33,414 bases of DNA, from positions 1 through 33,414 of the forward strand of contig URDR01000027.1 in NCBI GenBank assembly GCA_900546645.1, given 5' to 3'. Of this stretch, positions 1 to 6,149 are shown in pieces (the stretch's first letter is position 1; each line of letters begins with the position of its first letter). The position numbers and the translations under genes are program-made. The notes beneath the pieces are model-generated. The model searched no databases and had not been told where the DNA came from. It worked only from the letters and a program-made list of their open reading frames with translations. The stretch is from an uncultured Bacteroides sp. (GTDB lineage Bacteria > Bacteroidota > Bacteroidia > Bacteroidales > Bacteroidaceae).

Positions 1-80
1 TTTTTTGAAAAGAAGCCCGCCATTGATGTCAAGTTGTTCAATGACGGGCAACTGTTTATTTTCTGATTTTATTTCGAACT
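1..80 (-). repeat. Intergenic hairpin element, copy 1 (contig edge)
   Basis: Read on the minus strand this has GTTCGAAATAAAA (79-67), a spacer, TTGCCCGTCATTGA (51-38), an 11-nt loop, the pairing arm (26-15, one mismatch) and a run ending in T/A at the contig edge. The same parts in the same order occur on the plus strand at 3068-3147. It may be a terminator or a small dispersed repeat. It lies exactly at the left contig end, as expected where an assembler stops at a multicopy sequence. Confidence 0.55.
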
Positions 81-305
81 CACGTTAAATATAAGCAAAA
101 TAGTTGGAAAACAAAAAATGTAAAGTTAAATGGCTATAACAGGCATAAGAGAACTGAAACCAGCCTCAATTAGCCTGTTTGCTATTCCAACGGGTTTTCG
201 GACAGCCTCCCCCAGACCGTCTGAGAACGCGGGTTTGAGTCATAATACAGGGTGCAAAAACGCTATAGCGACTCCAGCCAAGTCCATCTAATAACATATA
301 AGTTT
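81..305. other. Gene-free stretch near the left contig end
   Basis: No convincing coding frame in either direction. Positions 194-212 hold a GC-rich block (TTTTCGGACAGCCTCC) reminiscent of some insertion-sequence ends, but I found no partner repeat or transposase, so no element is called. Confidence 0.4.
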
Positions 306-562
306 TTAAGGGACGACTATATATGATATTTTGATGATATACTCTCCTGGGTTTATTTTTCTAAAACATATTCACCCGATAAATCGGATACACTTCCTTT
401 CACGATATTTGTCGTGTCATTGGCAAAGAATAAAGCTACATTTGCAAATGGTATTTCATTTTTCCTTTCATCTATGATTTTACCTTTTATCGATACTTCT
501 TGGCTATAGCAGATGATTGAGGAAAATACAAATAATAATGATAGAAGAATGATCGGTTTCAT
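306..562 (-). pseudogene. Decayed CarboxypepD_reg-like secreted protein, frameshifted
   Basis: The readable part encodes 69 residues: a signal peptide (about 1-20, ending in CYSQ) and then the start of a carboxypeptidase-regulatory-like beta domain (VSIKGKIIDERKNEIPFANV, later GSVSDLSGEYVLE). This domain normally sits at the N-terminus of TonB-dependent receptors and related envelope proteins. The frame stops at 353-355. Adding one A to the five-A run at 356-360 continues the fold as INPGEYIIKISYI before a second stop at 306-308. So there are two lesions, a one-base loss in a homopolymer and truncation of everything after the domain. The homopolymer change alone could be sequencing error, but the second stop argues for real decay. 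Family-level call from pattern only. Confidence 0.6.
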
Positions 563-702
563 AAAACTATAATTTAATATGTGTTCAAAAAAGATAGTTT
601 ATGCTCTCTTAAAGACTGATAATATCGAAAACGTCTGTAAATAGTAGAAATACTTATTAAATCACAACTGAATCCTGTAGATTCTGTTTCAGGCAAAAGA
701 AA

Positions 703-1359
703 TTAAAGCCCCAATACTTTCTTGACTTCGTCTCGATCGAAGGAAAAGCCGAATTGCTTTTGGATTTCGCGGTAGTTTTCCTTGTCGACCAGATGCGGGG
801 CAAACCAGCGGAAGGTAGCCATCTTCTCATCATCGAAGCTGAAGAAGGTCAACAGCTGTGCGCATTGGCAGCAAGTAAGGCGCTTGCTCTTGGACAAAGC
901 CCGTATCATATCACTCTGATTGTCGGAAAAAGGCTCTGCCTTCACCTTTCGGTAGAAAGCTTCAAACTCCGCATTACTTATCCGTGGAAACCGATGCGGA
1001 TGGGAAGGATGCACTTCCGGCTCCTTGAGGGGAGAATCTTGCGCCACCGGCGGAACCGTCGGAGATACAGCTTGCGGGCGCTCGAAAGAATCCATGGAAA
1101 TCACCCGCCCGTCTTCGAAGCTGACAATGACCACTGCATCACTGCCGGAAAGCCATTTGCGGTATTCCCATTCTTCCATGTCCCGATTGAACCGGCGGTA
1201 ATCCGGTTGTCCCAAAATTCGGCTGACCTCTTCCGTAGTCATGCCGGCATGAACCTGGTTCAACACCTGTTTGCTTTGGACAAAGGTTCTCACAGAGCAG
1301 GCAGACCATCCCATCAGGAAGATTGCTGCTATTATCATTTTTCCTATTGTCTTTTTCAT
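703..1359 (-). CDS. BamE-like / DUF4476 lipoprotein
   Basis: A 218-residue envelope lipoprotein of unknown function. A signal peptide ends at the lipobox WSAC with the lipidated Cys at 21. Residues about 30-95 (NQVHAGMTTEEVSRILGQPDYRR, then a beta-rich part) look like the SmpA/OmlA (BamE) fold. Residues about 96-126 are a Pro-rich linker. Residues about 127-216 (SNAEFEAFYRKV, DMIRALSKSKRLTCCQCAQLLTFF) match the DUF4476 pattern common in Bacteroidetes. The gene stands alone behind its own promoter box (1383-1390) and is separated from the upstream operon by the hairpin at 1448-1489. Anchoring in the periplasm or outer membrane is inferred from the lipobox; no enzymatic role can be assigned. 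An equally long frame on the opposite strand shows no family features. Confidence 0.75.
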   Translation of the reverse strand: MKKTIGKMIIAAIFLMGWSACSVRTFVQSKQVLNQVHAGMTTEEVSRILGQPDYRRFNRDMEEWEYRKWLSGSDAVVIVSFEDGRVISMDSFERPQAVSPTVPPVAQDSPLKEPEVHPSHPHRFPRISNAEFEAFYRKVKAEPFSDNQSDMIRALSKSKRLTCCQCAQLLTFFSFDDEKMATFRWFAPHLVDKENYREIQKQFGFSFDRDEVKKVLGL

Positions 1360-1382
1360 CCTATTATTCTGTTAGTCCAGCG

Positions 1383-1390
1383 CAAATATA
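1383..1390 (-). promoter_or_regulatory. Bacteroidetes -7 box upstream of the DUF4476 lipoprotein
   Basis: The minus strand reads TATATTTG, a perfect TAnnTTTG, 23 nt ahead of the ATG. I see no good -33 TTTG at the usual spacing. Confidence 0.45.
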
Positions 1391-1447
1391 AGCAGAAAAG
1401 AATAAGCTGATAACTGCTATACACACTTTTCTGTAAAATTAAAATAG

Positions 1448-1489
1448 AATCCGTAATGACCTCATTCATTGACGGGTCACTACGGGATT
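1448..1489 (-). terminator. Hairpin terminator closing the DUF2141-regulator operon
   Basis: Arms 1448-1461 and 1475-1489 pair with one bulge and one G-U type mismatch; on the minus strand they are followed by a U-rich tract. The loop side contains TTCATTGACGGG, related to the CCCGTCATTGA core of the hairpins at 15-49 and 3094-3134. Confidence 0.6.
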
Positions 1490-1535
1490 CCGCAAACTAA
1501 TGTTAGAGAGAATTTAGAGTCTGTCAGGTTTAGGG

Positions 1536-1637
1536 CTATTCTTCGTAACGCAAAGCTTCAGCCGGTTCTTCCTGGAACACTTTACAAGCATAGAAGCGAT
1601 ACCCGAAGGCGGCATCATCCGAGACACGGCATCCGGT
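1536..1637 (-). pseudogene. Possible C-terminal remnant of an FtsX-type ABC permease
   Basis: Directly after the TAG of the winged-helix gene, in the same frame, 33 codons remain open and end in FQEEPAEALRYEE and a stop. The xPxEALRYE ending is typical of FtsX/MacB-type permeases in Bacteroidetes. There is no start codon and no upstream permease body. Either this is a remnant left by a deletion that joined it to the regulator gene, or the resemblance is chance. The fragment is too short to be sure. Confidence 0.35.
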
Positions 1638-1922
1638 CTACAGGTTGAGATAGGATTTCAGAGTCTCGATGTATTCCTCCATGGCCCGTTTCCCTTCCTC
1701 CGTCAGCCGGCAGGACGTGCGTGTCCTTTTCCCCACGAACTCCTTGGTTACCATGATGTAGCCTGCACTGCTGAGCTTGTCCATCTGGACACTGATATTG
1801 CCGGAAGTGGCGTTGGTCTGCTCCTTCAGGTAATTGAAGTCAGCTTCTTCGACAGAGACCAGCAAGGTCATGATGGCCAGCCGGAGCTGGGAATGGATGA
1901 TCGGATTCAGTTCTTTCAACAT
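1638..1922 (-). CDS. Winged-helix transcriptional regulator
   Basis: A 94-residue single-domain DNA-binding protein. It has a helix (NPIIHSQLRLAIMTLL), then the helix-turn-helix DFNYLKEQTNATSGNISVQMDKLSSAGYI, then the wing VTKEFVGKRTRTSCRLTEEGKRAMEEYI; this is the arrangement of the small MarR/ArsR-like winged helices often coupled to membrane proteins in Bacteroidetes. The same frame is open upstream, but that part only overlaps the membrane-protein gene out of frame; the ATG at 1922 overlaps that gene's stop by 7 nt (ATGTTGA), implying translational coupling. It is the last gene of the operon beginning at 2932. It is a good candidate to bind the paired palindromes at 2951-2968 and 3033-3050, making the operon self-regulated; that is inference. 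Confidence 0.8.
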   Translation of the reverse strand: MLKELNPIIHSQLRLAIMTLLVSVEEADFNYLKEQTNATSGNISVQMDKLSSAGYIMVTKEFVGKRTRTSCRLTEEGKRAMEEYIETLKSYLNL

Positions 1923-2533
1923 GGTTCTTTCACTTTGAGGTTTTGGATATGACCGGGGATGACCATCATGGCTACAACCGAGGCACCGAAAAGCAGGTTC
2001 CACCAATCGGCAGAAGGGCTGCCGGCCACCAGCGAAACGAGCATGTAAATGGCCCCTAGGAACGCGAGAATAGGCGTATAGATCATCAGCCTGAAATTCA
2101 GCATGACACCGGTGATGGAGATGCCGATGCCCGTATACAGCAGTGACAACGGGAGCATGAGCGACAGATGGCAGCTGCCGATGGTGTAGCCGGTCACCAG
2201 GATAGCAGCCACTGTCAGCAGGAACATCCATCCGACAATGGACCATACCGAACCGATGGCTTTGTCGATGTGGGTGGTAATCTGCGGCTTTCTCCTCTTT
2301 TCCAGCCACTTGAGGAAGAAGAAGGGAACAAACATCAGAAACCACAAAGAAGCCCAGGTCGGGTGATGGGTGAGATGCACAAGGAAATAGACCAGTATAC
2401 TTAACGCAAGAGCTGGATATCCATAATACAGCAGGACATTTCCGCTGCCTACCTCCATGTTCTTCTTGCTCTGCCGGATCATTTGAGAAATCAGCTCTAA
2501 GCTTTCCTTCTCAGAAAAATTCTGGTTGTTCAT
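1916..2533 (-). CDS. Polytopic inner-membrane protein of unknown function
   Basis: 205 residues. A soluble N-terminal segment of about 30 residues (FSEKESLELISQMIRQSKKNM) is followed by about six hydrophobic helices: roughly 36-55, 60-77, 98-118, 122-142, 146-168 and 176-195. Two basic loops (KWLEKRRKPQITTHIDKAIG) suggest cytoplasmic connectors. I recognise no catalytic motif. The gene lies 12 nt behind the DUF2141 gene and its stop overlaps the start of the winged-helix gene. Membrane protein plus small winged-helix regulator is a recurring Bacteroidetes pairing, so the membrane protein may sense a signal or be the regulated effector; this is context only. Confidence 0.7.
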   Translation of the reverse strand: MNNQNFSEKESLELISQMIRQSKKNMEVGSGNVLLYYGYPALALSILVYFLVHLTHHPTWASLWFLMFVPFFFLKWLEKRRKPQITTHIDKAIGSVWSIVGWMFLLTVAAILVTGYTIGSCHLSLMLPLSLLYTGIGISITGVMLNFRLMIYTPILAFLGAIYMLVSLVAGSPSADWWNLLFGASVVAMMVIPGHIQNLKVKEPC

Positions 2534-2545
2534 GGGAAACGGGAT

Positions 2546-2932
2546 TTATTTATCTTTTATTTGTTTTTGAATATCTTTCAGCATAATCTGAAAAGTCTTT
2601 TTCTTATCTGTCACCCGGATTTGGCGGATGGCACAACGTTCCACCGGAATCTGGTTCGCATCCTTGTCAAGCACCTGGTTCGAATTTGCATCGTGAAACA
2701 CATAGACGGTGTATTCCCCATTGGGCATGTCCTCTATCTTCAGTTCCACTGCAGAGGACGTGGCATCCACCGCACTGCAATATTGACCGGGCTCCGTGGT
2801 CAGCAGGATTTTTCCCTGATTAGCCGGAATGTCTTTAATCCGGAAAATGACTTCTTTCGCCGTTTGTGCGAAGAGGGCAGAACCTCCAGCCATGGAAAGC
2901 ACCATGGCACATACCATAACTTTCGTTTTCAT
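2546..2932 (-). CDS. Secreted DUF2141-family protein
   Basis: 128 residues with a signal peptide (about 1-22, ending SALFAQ). The mature part is one beta-sandwich-like domain: IFRIKDIPANQGKILL, then MPNGEYTVYVFHDANSNQVLDKDANQIPVE. The segment G-x-Y-x-V-x-V-x-H-D-x-N-x-N with the downstream D-x-D resembles DUF2141 and related calcium-like turn motifs. The protein is exported to the periplasm or beyond; its function is unknown. It is the first gene of the three-gene operon ending with the winged-helix regulator. Its promoter has a perfect -7 box and two copies of an 18-bp palindromic site, so the operon is probably tightly switched. The shorter-than-usual domain makes the family call moderate. 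Confidence 0.65.
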   Translation of the reverse strand: MKTKVMVCAMVLSMAGGSALFAQTAKEVIFRIKDIPANQGKILLTTEPGQYCSAVDATSSAVELKIEDMPNGEYTVYVFHDANSNQVLDKDANQIPVERCAIRQIRVTDKKKTFQIMLKDIQKQIKDK

Positions 2933-2950
2933 AAAATCAGTAGTTTAAAA

Positions 2951-2968
2951 TGGTTTATAAAATAAACT
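2951..2968. promoter_or_regulatory. Palindromic operator candidate, proximal site
   Basis: TGGTTTATAAAATAAACT: the core GTTTAT-AAA-ATAAAC is a perfect 6+3+6 palindrome. The 18-mer is the exact reverse complement of 3033-3050. It lies in the 5' leader 18 nt ahead of the DUF2141 start codon, so a protein bound here would cover the leader and start region. Confidence 0.55.
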
Positions 2969-3020
2969 AAATAGGGAACAAAAAAACGAAGGGTACCGCT
3001 TCGCTTCATTATTTCAATGG

Positions 3021-3052
3021 CAAATATAAATAAGTTTATTTTATAAACCAAA
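3021..3052 (-). promoter_or_regulatory. Promoter of the DUF2141-membrane protein-regulator operon
   Basis: On the minus strand, TTTG (3052-3049) lies 20 nt ahead of TATATTTG (3028-3021), a full match to the Bacteroidetes -33/-7 consensus. The spacer holds the distal palindrome 3033-3050. Confidence 0.7.
3033..3050. promoter_or_regulatory. Palindromic operator candidate, distal site
   Basis: AGTTTATTTTATAAACCA, exact inverted copy of 2951-2968 with a 64-nt gap. The site fills the spacer between -33 and -7, where bound protein would block RNA polymerase. Confidence 0.55.
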
Positions 3053-3067
3053 TTTTAATCAATATGG

Positions 3068-3147
3068 GTTCGAAATAAAAGTCAAGACATGAATTGCCCG
3101 TCATTGATATGAATTCAATCAAGGGTGGGCAATTAGAGGTTTTTTTG
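3068..3147 (+). repeat. Intergenic hairpin element, copy 2
   Basis: GTTCGAAATAAAA (3068-3080), then AATTGCCC (3092-3099) paired with GGGCAATT (3127-3134), an inner TTGAT/ATCAA stem, and a run of seven T (3140-3146). It shares the 13-mer and the 14-mer TTGCCCGTCATTGA with the inverted copy at 1-80. It would act as a plus-strand terminator, yet no plus-strand gene precedes it. Confidence 0.55.
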
Positions 3148-3171
3148 ATTCTTATATCACGTTATTTTGTG

Positions 3172-3332
3172 TATTTTTGTCGTAAGATTACTTTTAAAAT
3201 ATGATGAAAAACAAGCACAATCTGCTATTCAAAATAATAACGATATCCATTATATTTTATGGGTTTATATATACACCATAAAAGAAAATGTTTGGGAAGA
3301 AGAATATCCATTTGAACGAAAAAGGAAGATAT
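3172..3332 (+). pseudogene. Possible small ORF or remnant behind a -7 box
   Basis: TATTTTTG (3172-3179) is a TAnnTTTG box. 21 nt later ATG (3201) opens 26 residues (MMKNKHNLLFKIITISIIFYGFIYTP) ending at 3281, a basic-then-hydrophobic stretch like a membrane anchor. Switching frame at the end of this ORF continues as IKENVWEEEYPFERKRKI to the stop at 3332. This could be a short membrane peptide or the broken start of a longer protein. No family recognised. Confidence 0.3.
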
Positions 3333-3431
3333 GATTAATCAGATTCATTCAGAGTGACTCGTTTCTTTTGACTTGAGGCTTGTTTCCAAAAAATTAAAGA
3401 GTCAAAAACTCAGTGTAAAGACGCAGGGTGA

Positions 3432-3449
3432 GAAACGCCTAGGTGTTTC
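3432..3449. repeat. Palindrome with CCTAGG core
   Basis: GAAACGCCTAGGTGTTTC is a near-perfect palindrome lying 18 nt from the terminator hairpin at 3468-3521. Its half-site AAACGCCTAG recurs inside that hairpin. Confidence 0.5.
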
Positions 3450-3467
3450 CAATGAAATGATTAGGCA

Positions 3468-3521
3468 AATACAAAAAACGTCTAGGCGTTTAGATGAAAA
3501 CGCTTAGACGTTTTTTGTATT
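3468..3521 (-). terminator. Bidirectional hairpin terminator of the thiamin operon
   Basis: Arms 3468-3491 and 3497-3521 form a stem of about 24 bp with one G-U mismatch and a short loop. AAAAAACG on one side and CGTTTTTT on the other give a U-tract in either direction. It starts 11 nt beyond the last stop codon of the operon. Confidence 0.8.
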
Positions 3522-3532
3522 CAGGCTTGACC

Positions 3533-4141
3533 CTAGTCTGCCAATGCTTTCAATCGGCGGAAGTACGTAATCAAATCCTGATAATTATTGTCGATGGTAG
3601 GATCAAATCGGTTCCATAGTCCGCCCAAGATGGCAGCTCCTCCAAATCCGTAATCTTTGATGCGGAGAATATTGTCTTCATCCACTCCACCCAAGGCGAT
3701 GACTTTTTTATCGATGATGCCTTTCCGCGCAGCATCACGGATTCCTTCGGGGGTAAAGGCTGAATGATAGCCTTCTTTGGAAATACTGTTGAAGATAGGA
3801 CTTAAAAAGACGTAATCGCAACTTTTTTTGTCGGCTTGCACCTCTTCCAGCGTATGGCAGGAAGCGCTGATATGACCGGTGTAGTTATCTGGAGCAAGCG
3901 GATTGCGGTGGCTTAAATGGATTCCCTTCAGTTTATATTCTTCTTTCAGGTAAAAGTGATCATGTACAACAATCCGTTTCCGGTATTTTTCCGGAATTAA
4001 TGTAAGCAACCGTTCGGCATACACCGGGGTTGTGTCAGGTTTTCGCAAATGAAGCACATCAAGTCCTTCATCAAAAAGGGCGGTTATTATTTGGTCTTCC
4101 TCCACAAAATAATTGGGAGAGGTTATTAGTATTAATTTCAT
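3533..4141 (-). CDS. tenI: TenI/ThiE-like thiamin phosphate synthase family protein
   Basis: A 202-residue TIM-barrel protein at the end of the thiamin operon. It keeps the family pattern: LHLRKPDTT near the start, VVHDHFYLKEEYKLKGIHLSHR, SASCHTLEEVQ, a loop YVFLSPIFNSISKEGYHSAF and the phosphate-binding ALGGVDEDNI. It is more divergent than the ThiE encoded at 8680-9336 (HLSHRNP instead of HLGKND, SCHTLEE instead of NTFDD). The second copy is therefore better read as TenI-like (thiazole tautomerase) or as a specialised synthase; the two cannot be separated from sequence alone. It lies 58 nt downstream of thiF and just before the terminator. Confidence 0.75.
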   Translation of the reverse strand: MKLILITSPNYFVEEDQIITALFDEGLDVLHLRKPDTTPVYAERLLTLIPEKYRKRIVVHDHFYLKEEYKLKGIHLSHRNPLAPDNYTGHISASCHTLEEVQADKKSCDYVFLSPIFNSISKEGYHSAFTPEGIRDAARKGIIDKKVIALGGVDEDNILRIKDYGFGGAAILGGLWNRFDPTIDNNYQDLITYFRRLKALAD

Positions 4142-4199
4142 GCGCTACATCAAAAAATGTTTCACAAAGTTACGAAACCTCTTTGTAATATCCCAAAAA

Positions 4200-4895
4200 T
4201 TAGAGTAAAATAGTGTAAGAGTCCATTGTTTTGAGGTCAATATGCCACAACTTTCCACTCAGCACCTCGCCATAGCCACATATAATTTTGATTACTTCGC
4301 CTGCTTCTACACACCCTATTACACCGGGAGTAAGTCCGAGTACCCCTTTGGGTGGAGGCGGCATGGAAGCCATTTCGGATTCATCGGGGAAAAGGTCACG
4401 GTAGTTTTTTCCGTTCTGATAGTTGAAAACCGAAACCTGTCCGTCGAAAGCCCGGATGGCTCCGTATACATATACTTTATTTAACCGGACACAGGTATCA
4501 TTAATGAGATATCGGGTGGCAAAGTTGTCACATCCATCTACGATGATGTCGTAATCAGCACAGATGGCTTCCGCATTCTCAGCCGTAAGACGGGTAGGAT
4601 AGGCATGAATCTGCAAAGTTCCGTTCAAACGTTGCAGGTGCTTTTGAGCTTGAAAGGCTTTAGGCAATCCAACCTCTTGTTCTGTATACAGCACCTGACG
4701 CTGCAGGTTGCTTTCACTCACCACATCATCATCCACCAAACCGATGGTACCTACACCGGCTCCGGCAAGATAAAGGGCAATCGGCGAGCCCAGTCCGCCT
4801 ACTCCCACGATGAGCACACGGGCATCTTTCAGTTTCCTTTGTCCTTCTTCGGCTATTTCGGGTAAAATGATTTGTCTGTTATATCTGTTTCCCAT
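4200..4895 (-). CDS. thiF: ThiF-type adenylyltransferase (E1-like), lacks zinc cysteines
   Basis: A 231-residue E1-like protein expected to adenylate the C-terminal Gly of ThiS so that sulfur can be loaded for thiazole synthesis. Visible: RYNRQIILPEIAEEGQ at the start, the nucleotide loop GVGGLGS (31-37), LVDDDVVSESNLQRQ and DGCDNFATRYLIND. Most ThiF/MoeB proteins bind zinc through two CxxC pairs. Here the first is NYRDLF instead of a Cys pair, and the protein ends before the second. The ATG at 4895 fits the conserved MGNRYNRQ start; in-frame codons upstream run into the repeat-rich spacer after thiH and are unlikely to be translated. It follows thiH after 111 nt holding a large hairpin. Confidence 0.85.
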   Translation of the reverse strand: MGNRYNRQIILPEIAEEGQRKLKDARVLIVGVGGLGSPIALYLAGAGVGTIGLVDDDVVSESNLQRQVLYTEQEVGLPKAFQAQKHLQRLNGTLQIHAYPTRLTAENAEAICADYDIIVDGCDNFATRYLINDTCVRLNKVYVYGAIRAFDGQVSVFNYQNGKNYRDLFPDESEMASMPPPPKGVLGLTPGVIGCVEAGEVIKIICGYGEVLSGKLWHIDLKTMDSYTILL

Positions 4896-4915
4896 TTTTT
4901 TAGAGTAGATAAGGT

Positions 4916-4999
4916 GACAAGTTGACGAGGGTTGACAAGGTTTCAGATGGCATTGCATTTCAAAACCTTGTCAACTTGTTATCAGAAACCTCGTCAACT
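4916..4999. repeat. Nested inverted repeats between thiH and thiF
   Basis: Four copies of GTTGACRAGG, two on each strand. Inner arms 4931-4943 and 4963-4975 (GTTGACAAGGTTT and its exact complement) and outer arms 4920-4930 and 4989-4999 (AGTTGACGAGG and its exact complement) nest into one long hairpin with a 13-nt bulge. It sits in the longest gap of the thi operon and may act in RNA processing or attenuation. Confidence 0.65.
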
Positions 5000-5006
5000 G
5001 AATACC

Positions 5007-6131
5007 TTAGATTTTACATAAATCGAATGAGGCATCCCAATCCTTCCATACCGGTTCCCGACCCAGCTGTTTGAGCGCTTTTTCTACCTCAACGGCTGTG
5101 CGGTCATCGCTGATATGGAACTGTTCAAGTGCTTGCGGATAGGTATAGTATCCTCCCGGTTCGGTTTTACTTTCTGCACTCATGGTAGTGACGCCGAGCG
5201 AAGCCATGTGGTCGCGGATATAAGCCGGTTCACGGGTGGAATAGGAGATATCTACATCATGGTCAAAGATACGCATGGCAAAGGTAACTTGAGCCAGTTC
5301 TTTGTCGCTCATGATAACGTTAGGCTGGAATCCCTCATTTTCAGCTGGTCGCATACGAGGAAAGTTTACACTGTATTTCGTCTTCCAGTAATGCTTCTGC
5401 AGGTATCGCAGATGGTGTGCCATCATGGTTACGTCGGTTCTCCAGTCTTCCAGTCCGATAAGTACGCCCATACCGATGGAGTGCACTCCGGCTTGTCCCA
5501 TACGGTCAAATCCGTTGACACGCCATTCAAACTTTGATTTCATGCCACGCGGGTGGTAGATGTTGTATCGGGCTTTATTGTAAGTTTCCTGAAAACAGAT
5601 TACTCCGTTCAGTCCGTGTTTCACCAGTTCGGCATATTCTTCCACTTTCAGTGGCATAACTTCTATTTTCAGATTGGAGAAATAAGGTTTAGCCAAGTCG
5701 AGTGCACGTGCCAGATAAGGTACACCTGCCTTAGCCGGGTTTTCTCCCGTTACAAGAAGCAAGTTTTCAAAAGGTCCCAGCTTCTTGATGGCTTTATATT
5801 CATTCTCGATTTCTTCCGGAGTAAGAATGGTACGTGCCATAGGGTTACTGATATGGAAGCCGCAATATACACATGAGTTGGTGCATGAATTGGTGATATA
5901 CAGAGGAATAAACATGGACATGGTTTTACCGAAGCGTTCCTCTGTATATTTACGGCTGAGCTGAGCCATTGGCTCTAAATATTTTTCGGCAGCCGGAGAG
6001 ATGAGAGCCATAAAGTCATCTACGGTGCAACGCTCTTTGCCAAGCGCCCGAAGCACATCGGCTTCAGTTTTTGCGTAGATGGCTTGGGTGGTTTCTTCCC
6101 AGTTTATTTTTTCTAATTCTTCTGAAAACAT
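5007..6131 (-). CDS. thiH: 2-iminoacetate synthase ThiH (radical SAM)
   Basis: 374 residues. Cleaves tyrosine with S-adenosylmethionine to give dehydroglycine (2-iminoacetate) for the thiazole ring, partnered with ThiG. The cluster motif C83-x3-C87-x2-C90 (SCTNSCVYCGFHISN) is intact, as are VTGENPAKAGVPYL, EVMPL and PRMRPAENEGF. The length is usual for ThiH. ThiH rather than ThiO (glycine oxidase) implies the anaerobic route, in keeping with a gut anaerobe. It starts 18 nt after thiC. Confidence 0.95.
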   Translation of the reverse strand: MFSEELEKINWEETTQAIYAKTEADVLRALGKERCTVDDFMALISPAAEKYLEPMAQLSRKYTEERFGKTMSMFIPLYITNSCTNSCVYCGFHISNPMARTILTPEEIENEYKAIKKLGPFENLLLVTGENPAKAGVPYLARALDLAKPYFSNLKIEVMPLKVEEYAELVKHGLNGVICFQETYNKARYNIYHPRGMKSKFEWRVNGFDRMGQAGVHSIGMGVLIGLEDWRTDVTMMAHHLRYLQKHYWKTKYSVNFPRMRPAENEGFQPNVIMSDKELAQVTFAMRIFDHDVDISYSTREPAYIRDHMASLGVTTMSAESKTEPGGYYTYPQALEQFHISDDRTAVEVEKALKQLGREPVWKDWDASFDLCKI

Positions 6132-6149
6132 ATTTTTAGATGTTTGTTT

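Noticed and set aside
194..212. TTTTCGGACAGCCTCC block resembling an insertion-sequence end
   Set aside because: No inverted partner, no target duplication and no transposase in the window.
754..1410. 218-codon plus-strand frame opposite the DUF4476 lipoprotein
   Set aside because: Same length by chance from codon bias; no signal peptide logic, domain or promoter.
1923..2345. Long in-frame extension upstream of the winged-helix gene
   Set aside because: It only overlaps the membrane-protein gene in another frame, is rich in Arg/His/Pro nonsense and has no family pattern; the ATG at 1922 starts the conserved domain.
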